A stretch of DNA of 13,945 bases from CBDUVZ01 sp965370805 (GTDB lineage: Bacteria; Hydrothermota; Tepidihabitantia; Tepidihabitantales; Tepidihabitantaceae): contig CBDUVZ010000081.1 of NCBI GenBank assembly GCA_965370805.1, positions 1 to 13,945 on the forward strand. Reading direction: 5' to 3'. Made by a program: the position numbers and the translations under genes. The first letter of the stretch is position 1. The number at the start of each line of letters is the position of its first letter. The notes below the pieces were generated by a model. It was not told where the DNA came from and did no database searches. It saw only the letters and a list, made by a program, of their open reading frames with translations. Shown here piece after piece: positions 6,903 through 11,635 of the stretch.

Positions 6903-7502
6903 GTGGCCAAGACAGATTTTTCTGCCATGACCGATACGCAACTGGTCAGGGGGGCACAAGCCGGGAAGGACGGGTATTTCGATGCGCTGTACCACCGCTA
7001 CAAAGGCGAGGTGTTCGGGCTGGCGTACGTGATACTCCACAACGCCCGCGATGCCGAGGAAGTCAGGCAGGAAGTATTCGTCGCGGTCCAGCGCTACCTG
7101 AACCGGTATGACCCGGACCGGTCGTCGTTTCGTACCTGGCTGTACCGACTCGCCCGGTGTCGGATTTTCAATCGCCGCCGGGACCGCGGCGTTGCCGCAA
7201 GGAAGTTCAGCCGGATTGAGGACGTGCCGGAGAAACTGCTCCCGACCGGCGACGGGCCGCCCGCGATCCTGGCCCGGCGGCAGTTCGAGGACCGGGTCTG
7301 GAGCATGGTGATGTCCCTGCCGAAAAAGCAGCGCGAGGCGGTCGTCATGTTCTACTACGACGGGCTGTCAAAAACCGAAATCGGGCGGCGGCTGGGCGTG
7401 ACCGAGCATGCCGTCCGGCGGACACTGGCCGGGGCGGGCGAGCGCCTGCGGTTGCTGCTGGCCGACCTGGCCCCGAAGCGACAAACAGCAGAGCAGGTGT
7501 AG
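6903..7502 (+). CDS. ECF-type RNA polymerase sigma factor
   Basis: A 199-residue alternative sigma factor. Sigma2 region: residues 14-93, with YHRYKGEVFGLAY, the DAEEVRQEVFVAV stretch and the FRTWLYRLARCRIFN helix that contacts the -10. Sigma4 region: residues 132-187, with LPKKQREAVVMFYYDGLSKTEIGRRLGV and a helix-turn-helix that contacts the -35. Start set at GTG 6903 because GGGGGAGGT lies 6 nt upstream; an upstream in-frame TTG (6867) would add 12 residues with no family match. It is followed 24 nt later by an 88-aa partner and a terminator. The conserved element upstream of this gene and of two small-protein transcription units suggests these are its targets; this is inference. The ECF subgroup is not determined. 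Confidence 0.92.
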   Translation: MAKTDFSAMTDTQLVRGAQAGKDGYFDALYHRYKGEVFGLAYVILHNARDAEEVRQEVFVAVQRYLNRYDPDRSSFRTWLYRLARCRIFNRRRDRGVAARKFSRIEDVPEKLLPTGDGPPAILARRQFEDRVWSMVMSLPKKQREAVVMFYYDGLSKTEIGRRLGVTEHAVRRTLAGAGERLRLLLADLAPKRQTAEQV

Positions 7503-7526
7503 CTGAAGTCTGAGCGGGAGGAGCGT

Positions 7527-7793
7527 ATGAAGCATCTTCGTAAGTCTGAGTTCAGCAACGAGGAGCTGGATATCGTCGATAAGTTCGAGGAGTTGGCCCG
7601 GACCGGAACCCCGCCCGATATCGAGGAGTTCCTGGCCCCGTGGCCCGGATATGCCGACCGGCTGCGGCCGGTACTGGAAGGCGCTGCGCTCGTGGGCAGG
7701 GCCGCGGCCGGGTTCAGGAAGCATCACCCGGACGTGAATCTGCACGATGCCCTGCGGAGCGTCGAATCAAAGGAGGATACTGAAGCAGGATGA
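7527..7793 (+). CDS. 88-aa sigma-associated small protein
   Basis: Soluble acidic protein whose core, residues 18-50 (DKFEELARTGTPPDIEEFL then APWPGYADRLRPVL), resembles the short segment often found at the N-terminus of planctomycete-type Ser/Thr kinases (R-x-G-x-x-P-x-IEEFL ... P ... LRP-x-L). Here it stands alone, with no kinase or membrane segment. ATG start with GGGAGGAG just upstream. It is the second gene of the sigma operon, directly before the terminator, so it may bind or modulate the sigma factor; it lacks the zinc motif of ZAS anti-sigma factors. Similarity to the kinase segment is from memory. Confidence 0.75.
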   Translation: MKHLRKSEFSNEELDIVDKFEELARTGTPPDIEEFLAPWPGYADRLRPVLEGAALVGRAAAGFRKHHPDVNLHDALRSVESKEDTEAG

Positions 7794-7817
7794 ATGTCGT
7801 TCCGTCGATAGCCTCCG

Positions 7818-7846
7818 GGCGCCGGTTCAGCAACCGGCGCCTTTTT
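7818..7846 (+). terminator. Intrinsic terminator of the sigma operon
   Basis: Perfect 10-bp stem GGCGCCGGTT / AACCGGCGCC with the tetraloop CAGC, followed by five T residues. It lies 25 nt after the stop of the 88-aa gene. Confidence 0.95.
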
Positions 7847-7870
7847 GCCGCCTGATGCCGCACAGCCGGG

Positions 7871-7897
7871 CGAATTTCAGGGGGTCCGGTGTATACC
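7871..7897 (+). promoter_or_regulatory. Conserved promoter-like element C
   Basis: CGAATT, 11 nt, GGTGTATACC, at the same spacing as elements A and B. It lies directly after the sigma-operon terminator and about 165 nt before the 8063 gene. Confidence 0.65.
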
Positions 7898-7915
7898 TAT
7901 TGTGAGAACGGAAAT

Positions 7916-7927
7916 CGCTCTTTGACA
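7916..7927 (+). promoter_or_regulatory. boxA-like antitermination sequence in the leader
   Basis: CGCTCTTTGACA matches the rRNA-leader boxA consensus (YGCTCTTTRACA, the NusB/S10 binding site). It lies about 20 nt after the -10 of element C, in a leader of about 150 nt. The leader after element B has only a weak counterpart (GAGCATTGACAA). Confidence 0.4.
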
Positions 7928-8062
7928 ATCCGGAGAGATGTCCGAACCGGTGGGCGCCGGTGAGGCAGTGCCGTCCCCGGCCAGAGCGGTGCACCGGCGT
8001 CCGCCCGCGGTTGCCCTGACTGCCGCAGGACCTCCAGCCCACAATGAAAGGAGGTGAGAATC

Positions 8063-8440
8063 ATGGCATCAGACCCCACCAAACGGCTCGAGAACTGGGA
8101 TAAGAAGTTCGACACCGAGCGCATCAAGGCAATCCTGGACGCGAAGCGATCCACGATGCTGGAGCGGCTCGCCGCCGTGCTGCCGTCCCTGGTCTCGATG
8201 GAAGCCCAGGTGAAGCAGGTGCTGGATGGACAGGGTGCATCCACCATCCAGTACCCGTTCTACCTCTGCTTCGGACGCGAGATGTGGAAGTACCAGCACC
8301 AGCAGGAGCTGTCGGGCGCGTCTTACGCCAAGGCGGCACAGGTGTTGATTAATAAGTGGGTCGGCAGAGGACTCACTCAGTCGATCCTGGAGAAAATCCG
8401 GGACGACGTCTTCAGCATCGGCGCGCCAGCCGGGCCGTAA
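8063..8440 (+). CDS. Small protein of the W-x-x-[RY]-GL family, stand-alone copy
   Basis: A 125-residue soluble protein of unknown function. Family core: YPFYLCFGREMWKYQHQQEL (residues 64-83) and KWVGRGLTQSILEKIRDDVF (98-117), aligned with the 5353 protein with only a two-residue shift. The N-terminal half is helical and charged (TERIKAILDAKRSTMLERL). ATG 8063 preferred over the GTG at 8054, because the near-perfect SD AAAGGAGGTGA contains that GTG and lies at the right distance from the ATG. It is a single-gene unit with its own conserved promoter and boxA-like leader, followed by a 12-bp hairpin. Confidence 0.82.
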   Translation: MASDPTKRLENWDKKFDTERIKAILDAKRSTMLERLAAVLPSLVSMEAQVKQVLDGQGASTIQYPFYLCFGREMWKYQHQQELSGASYAKAAQVLINKWVGRGLTQSILEKIRDDVFSIGAPAGP

Positions 8441-8482
8441 GCCAGGCTGAACACCCGATACCTGACGTTCGTCGCCAGGAAC

Positions 8483-8513
8483 CCGGCGGGTGCGCACTGC
8501 CCGCACCCGCCGG
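8483..8513 (+). terminator. Strong hairpin after the 8063 gene
   Basis: Perfect 12-bp stem CCGGCGGGTGCG / CGCACCCGCCGG with a 7-nt loop. It has no T tract, so it may act as a mRNA 3' end stabiliser or a weak terminator. Confidence 0.6.
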
Positions 8514-8536
8514 CGAGGGAGAGCCGAGGATTGTAG

Positions 8537-8553
8537 ATTTGAGATTGATGATT
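8537..8553 (+). repeat. Left arm of inverted repeat beside the four-helix-bundle gene
   Basis: ATTTGAGATTGATGATT; its reverse complement occurs at 8979-8995 with one mismatch. The surrounding AT-richer GATT-type sequence continues on both sides, and the stop codon of the enclosed gene falls in it. Confidence 0.8.
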
Positions 8554-8934
8554 TCAGATTGAAGAACCACGGGGGGAACGGTTGCTGCGGGACTTCAGTG
8601 TCTTGATTGACGCGACGGTCATGGCGACAATCTCATCCGCTTCGGTCTTGAGCTCGTCAAGTCGCTGTCCGGATACCAGTCCGCTCTCAAGCAATATCTC
8701 AAGCCAGTAGGCCGTCTCGTCCGCCTCTTCGAGAACAACACCGAGTTTGGCAATCATGTCGGCGGTCGAGCGCGCCCGGCATACCGCTCGGTAGTTCGCC
8801 CCGACCGAGGTAGCCGACCGGACAAGCTGTCTGGCAATGATGTCAACCGAACGCCCGCGCGGAAACGCCCCGACGAACTCAATGACGCCGAGACCGAGCA
8901 CCTTCGTACGCCGCCTGAACGTATCCTGATTCAC
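8554..8934 (-). CDS. Four-helix-bundle protein (S23/bAvd-like family)
   Basis: A 126-residue member of the family first known from intervening sequences in 23S rRNA genes and related to the accessory Avd proteins of diversity-generating retroelements. Diagnostic helices are clear: ARQLVRSATSVGANYRAVCR (residues 34-53), RARSTADMIAKLGVVLEEADE (53-73) and TAYWLEILLESG (74-85). Cellular role is unknown; the family oligomerises and may bind nucleic acid. Start set at GTG 8934, with AGGGAG 5 nt upstream; a TTG at 8973 would start inside the flanking repeat. Both flanks carry inverted repeat arms, as for a gene moved as a unit. No reverse transcriptase or rRNA is nearby. Confidence 0.88.
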   Translation of the reverse strand: MNQDTFRRRTKVLGLGVIEFVGAFPRGRSVDIIARQLVRSATSVGANYRAVCRARSTADMIAKLGVVLEEADETAYWLEILLESGLVSGQRLDELKTEADEIVAMTVASIKTLKSRSNRSPRGSSI

Positions 8935-8978
8935 ACGCACTCCCTCTGCCGAATACCAATCCTCAATCTGCAATCCCC

Positions 8979-8995
8979 AATCAACAATCTCAAAT
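8979..8995 (-). repeat. Right arm of inverted repeat beside the four-helix-bundle gene
   Basis: The minus strand reads ATTTGAGATTGTTGATT, matching the left arm (8537-8553) at 16 of 17 positions in opposite orientation. Confidence 0.8.
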
Positions 8996-9006
8996 TTCCT
9001 TTGAAG

Positions 9007-9079
9007 TGGGCCGTGCAGGATTCGAACCTGCGGCCACCGGATTAAAAATCAGGTGCTCTGCCAACTGAGCTAACGGCCC
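9007..9079 (-). tRNA. tRNA-Lys (anticodon TTT)
   Basis: Acceptor GGGCCGT/ACGGCCC, D-arm TAGCTCAGTTGGCAGAGC, anticodon loop TTTTTAA, T-arm GCAGG-TTCGAAT-CCTGC, discriminator A, CCA not encoded. The anticodon stem CCTGA/TCCGG has one T-C mismatch at the third pair. Confidence 0.95.
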
Positions 9080-9130
9080 GCGGGACAAACGTCCTACGAC
9101 GCTCTGCGCTCGACGCCCCATGCCCAGAGC

Positions 9131-9158
9131 ATAATAGCAATCTGGCGGGCGGCTTCAA
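9131..9158 (-). promoter_or_regulatory. Promoter of tRNA-Lys
   Basis: On the minus strand, TTGAAG (9153-9158), 16-bp spacer, TATTAT (9131-9136). Transcription would start about 45 nt before the tRNA. Confidence 0.65.
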
Positions 9159-9181
9159 GCGTCAGACCGACAAATGTAGAC

Positions 9182-9267
9182 TGCCGGGAGCCGGACTCGA
9201 ACCGGCACAGCCCCGAAGGACCGAGGGATTTTAAGTCCCATGCGTCTGCCAATTCCGCCATCCCGGC
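9182..9267 (-). tRNA. tRNA-Leu (anticodon TAA)
   Basis: 86 nt with a long variable arm. Acceptor GCCGGGA/TCCCGGC, discriminator A, anticodon stem-loop GGGA-CTTAAAA-TCCC, T-loop TTCGAGT, CCA not encoded. Confidence 0.95.
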
Positions 9268-9273
9268 GGCCAG

Positions 9274-9302
9274 ATTTTACCACAAAGGCACGAAGAACAC
9301 AA
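9274..9302 (-). promoter_or_regulatory. Possible promoter of tRNA-Leu, partly within a dispersed repeat
   Basis: On the minus strand, TTGTGT (weak -35), 17-bp spacer, TAAAAT. The -10 ends 6 nt before the mature 5' end, so the tRNA would start with no leader. Confidence 0.4.
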
Positions 9303-9356
9303 AGACCGCAGAGAAGGGAAACCACGGATAAACACAGAGGAACACAGAAGGAAATG
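9280..9356. repeat. Dispersed CACAAAGG / ACCACGG-type repeat
   Basis: Purine- and A-rich stretch built of CACAAAGGCACGAAGAACAC and AACCACGGATAAACACAG-like units, a type I recall as common in intergenic DNA of many environmental genomes. It gives an open minus-strand frame, but I see no gene. Confidence 0.55.
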
Positions 9357-9378
9357 ACGTAATCCGACATTGAAAGAG

Positions 9379-9449
9379 AGGCGGCACCGGGAGTTGCACC
9401 CGGGATAGCGATTTTGCAGACCGCTGCCTTGCTACTTGGCTATGCCGCC
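9379..9449 (-). tRNA. tRNA-Cys (anticodon GCA) with unusual D and T loops
   Basis: Acceptor GGCGGCA/TGCCGCC, anticodon loop CTGCAAA, discriminator T, CCA not encoded. The T-loop reads TGCAACT, with G at position 55 instead of the near-universal T. The D-loop reads AAGTAGCAA where the usual tRNA-Cys has AAGTGGTAA, so G18 appears as A. It lies 20 nt after tRNA-Gly. Confidence 0.93.
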
Positions 9450-9469
9450 AACCTCAACCAATCCGAAAG

Positions 9470-9542
9470 AGCGGGAGACGAGATTCGAACCCGCGACCCC
9501 CACCTTGGCAAGGTGGTGCTCTACCAGCTGAGCTACTCCCGC
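9470..9542 (-). tRNA. tRNA-Gly (anticodon GCC)
   Basis: Acceptor GCGGGAG/CTCCCGC, D-arm TAGCTCAGCTGGTAGAGC, anticodon arm CCACC-TTGCCAA-GGTGG, T-loop TTCGAAT, discriminator T, CCA not encoded. It lies 6 nt after tRNA-Glu, so it is cotranscribed with it. Confidence 0.96.
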
Positions 9543-9548
9543 AAAATA

Positions 9549-9621
9549 CGGCCCCAACGGGAATCGAACCCGTGTCTTCACCTTGAAAGAGTGATGTCCT
9601 AGGCCACTAGACGATGGGGCC
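9549..9621 (-). tRNA. tRNA-Glu (anticodon TTC)
   Basis: Acceptor GGCCCCA/TGGGGCC, anticodon loop CTTTCAA, T-arm ACGGG-TTCGATT-CCCGT, discriminator G, CCA not encoded. First gene of a Glu-Gly-Cys tRNA cluster. Confidence 0.96.
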
Positions 9622-9638
9622 CCACCACTCTTCTGCAG

Positions 9639-9666
9639 AATCTATCCGACTCGGGCGGGTTGTCAA
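9639..9666 (-). promoter_or_regulatory. Promoter of the tRNA-Glu/Gly/Cys cluster
   Basis: On the minus strand, TTGACA (9661-9666), 16-bp spacer, TAGATT (9639-9644), just after the stop of the PPIase gene and about 17 nt before tRNA-Glu. Confidence 0.7.
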
Positions 9667-9670
9667 CGCC

Positions 9671-11458
9671 TTAGTAGAACAGGTCATCCCGGTTGTCTTT
9701 GACGTCCTGTTCCACTGTCAACTGCTGCATAACCTGCTGGGCAACCTGCTGCTGGCGCTGCTGGGCAAGCTGCTGCGTCGCCACGGGGATGCCGGGCCGG
9801 TGGCTTTCGTCACAACGGAGGATGAATGCACCCCAGGTTGCTTCAATCACACCCGCAGTTCCTCCGGTCTCCAGCGCGGATACCGCACCGGCAAACTCCG
9901 CGCCCCGGCGCCGCCGGCAGTCCATGACGCCGGCGAACTCCTCGGTATTCAACTCGACGCCTTCGTGCTCTTCGGCGTACTGCTCCATGGTCTTGCCGGC
10001 CCGGATAGCGTCCAGCGCTTCTTCGGCCATTGCCAGCCACAGCTTCTTCTCCTGCTCCTGCTTGGCACGCCAGGAGGCGGCCCGCTTGACCACCTCGAAC
10101 TCCCGGATCCCGGCCGGTTCGATACTGTCAAGCTGGAACAGGTACAGCCCGTCCTGCCCGCGCAGCGGCGTATCCATCATCACGCCCGTTTTCGCGGTCC
10201 GGGCCCAGTCCGCCAGCCGGGTCGGGCTGGAGACACTCAAACCGGCGAGGTTCGCTTCGCCGTCGATCATCGGCCGAGTCTTCCGGACGGTAAGTTTCAT
10301 GTCGACCGCAACCGTATCGAAATCGGTGCTGCCGGCGCCGGCCCGCTCGATGAAATCCCGGGCGGTCTCCCGCGCCACGGCCACCGTTTCTCCGTCCAGT
10401 TTGATCCGGACGAGAATCCGGCGCATGGCGACCGAGTCGGTCCGGGTGCTGTCGAGCATCACAATCTGCCAGCCGTAGGTAGTGAGGAACGGCTCGCTGT
10501 ATTCCCCGAGCTGCAGTCGACTGACAACGGTGTCGGTTTCCGCGTCCAGCCGCTCGCGGGGGAAGAAAGCCGAAGTCGTCTCGGCCACGAGGTCGCTGTA
10601 GTCCATCATCGTCACGTTGAAGCTCTCTCCGGTCCCGAGCTGCTGGTGCGCGCGGTCAACAGTCTCGCGGGCTTCGGCGGAATCCTCGGCCGAGACCTGA
10701 ATCGGAAAGAGCACGTACTGGATGTGCCGGGTTTCTTTCGAACGGAAGTCGTCCCGGTGGGCCTTGTAGTAGGCCTCCGCTTCCTCATCGGTCGGCTCGA
10801 CGCTCTGGGCCAGGCTTCTGGGCCCGAAACCGAGGGAGGTAATCTGCCATCGACTGTATTCGGCCCGCGAAGTCTCTTCAATCTCGGCGCCGGTCATGCG
10901 GTAGCTGTTGGCCACGTCAATCCGGAATTTCTCTTTGGGCAGCTGCTGCGCCAGGTCCCGGAAATAGCGGGCGAAGTACGCCTGGTTCTGCGGGTTGTCC
11001 ATCACCTCGGAGTACTTCTGTTGGCTGAACTGTCCGTTCTCGTCCAGAAGTTCGGGGTTGGAACGCAACTCCTCCGGCGGATTAGCCCTCATTATCTCGA
11101 TCACTTCTTCCTGAGTAATGCGGACCTCGGCGTCCTCAAGCAGCTTGCTCCAGGTGAGCTCCGACACGAGGAACGCCCACGTCTGGTCTTCAATCACGAA
11201 GTAGTCGGCGCTCGACAGGTCACGTAACCGGTTATCCTCACGGTATTTATCTGTTATATAGGCAAGGGCGTTACGGTACTCGGCAGTGGTGACCTTGTGT
11301 GTCCCGACCTGACCGACAGTGTCGGTTCGGCGTCTATCACCCCGGGTCTGCCGGTTGGCCAGCATCCGCCAGACTTCACCAAGCAGGAACCCGCCGATAA
11401 AGGCAACCGCCACGACAATCATGATTATCCGGACGCGCTTGCGCAGTATAGTCATCAT
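9671..11458 (-). CDS. PpiD/SurA-like peptidyl-prolyl isomerase, membrane-anchored
   Basis: A 595-residue periplasmic foldase anchored by an N-terminal transmembrane helix (residues 10-30) after a basic cytoplasmic tip (MMTILRKRVR). Residues 45-200 form a SurA/PpiD-type N-domain with the typical NGQFSQQKYSEVM segment (141-153). Residues 240-337 form a parvulin-like rotamase domain, with HIQYVLFPI, LGTGESF and YGWQIVMLDS; it is divergent, so catalysis is uncertain. A second, still more degenerate parvulin-like repeat may follow. The tail is Gln-rich (QQLAQQRQQQVAQQVMQQL). The ATG is preceded by no SD, but a strong promoter ends 8 nt before it. Homologues assist outer-membrane or secreted protein folding. 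Confidence 0.88.
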   Translation of the reverse strand: MMTILRKRVRIIMIVVAVAFIGGFLLGEVWRMLANRQTRGDRRRTDTVGQVGTHKVTTAEYRNALAYITDKYREDNRLRDLSSADYFVIEDQTWAFLVSELTWSKLLEDAEVRITQEEVIEIMRANPPEELRSNPELLDENGQFSQQKYSEVMDNPQNQAYFARYFRDLAQQLPKEKFRIDVANSYRMTGAEIEETSRAEYSRWQITSLGFGPRSLAQSVEPTDEEAEAYYKAHRDDFRSKETRHIQYVLFPIQVSAEDSAEARETVDRAHQQLGTGESFNVTMMDYSDLVAETTSAFFPRERLDAETDTVVSRLQLGEYSEPFLTTYGWQIVMLDSTRTDSVAMRRILVRIKLDGETVAVARETARDFIERAGAGSTDFDTVAVDMKLTVRKTRPMIDGEANLAGLSVSSPTRLADWARTAKTGVMMDTPLRGQDGLYLFQLDSIEPAGIREFEVVKRAASWRAKQEQEKKLWLAMAEEALDAIRAGKTMEQYAEEHEGVELNTEEFAGVMDCRRRRGAEFAGAVSALETGGTAGVIEATWGAFILRCDESHRPGIPVATQQLAQQRQQQVAQQVMQQLTVEQDVKDNRDDLFY

Positions 11459-11466
11459 AGCCAGCT

Positions 11467-11495
11467 ATTGTATTGAGCAAGCGCACACAAGTCAA
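11467..11495 (-). promoter_or_regulatory. Promoter of the PPIase gene (leaderless)
   Basis: On the minus strand, TTGACT (11490-11495), 17-bp spacer, TACAAT (11467-11472), then 8 nt to the ATG. Confidence 0.75.
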
Positions 11496-11599
11496 CATGT
11501 TTGCGCCCCGGTACGGCCCCACAGCACTAAGGCCGCACCGTCAATGCGTTATCCTGCCCTTTCCTCTCCCGATCGCGGCAGAAAGCGCACCGTGCCGGC

Positions 11600-11627
11600 T
11601 TGACACCGGACAGCCCGAATCTATCAT
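11600..11627 (+). promoter_or_regulatory. Promoter of the glycosyltransferase gene (leaderless)
   Basis: TTGACA (11600-11605), 16-bp spacer, TATCAT (11622-11627), then 8 nt to GTG 11636. The TTG of the -35 is in frame with the gene and could be mistaken for its start codon. Confidence 0.75.
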
Positions 11628-11635
11628 CCGAACTG

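Noticed and set aside
7790..7855. 21-codon ORF starting in an ATGA overlap with the 88-aa gene, with AAAGGAGG upstream
   Set aside because: It runs through the perfect terminator hairpin and T tract, so its codons are explained by that structure; a leader-peptide role is not supported.
8935..8973. TTG start for the four-helix-bundle gene
   Set aside because: The added residues come from the flanking repeat; an SD supports GTG 8934.
9155..9370. 71-residue hydrophobic minus-strand frame
   Set aside because: It is read from the dispersed repeat and tRNA-Leu, not from a gene.
9614..11227. 537-residue plus-strand frame opposite the PPIase gene
   Set aside because: It is antisense to a clear PpiD-like gene with its own promoter; its composition is that of the complement of GC-rich codons, and it spans a promoter and ends of coding features.
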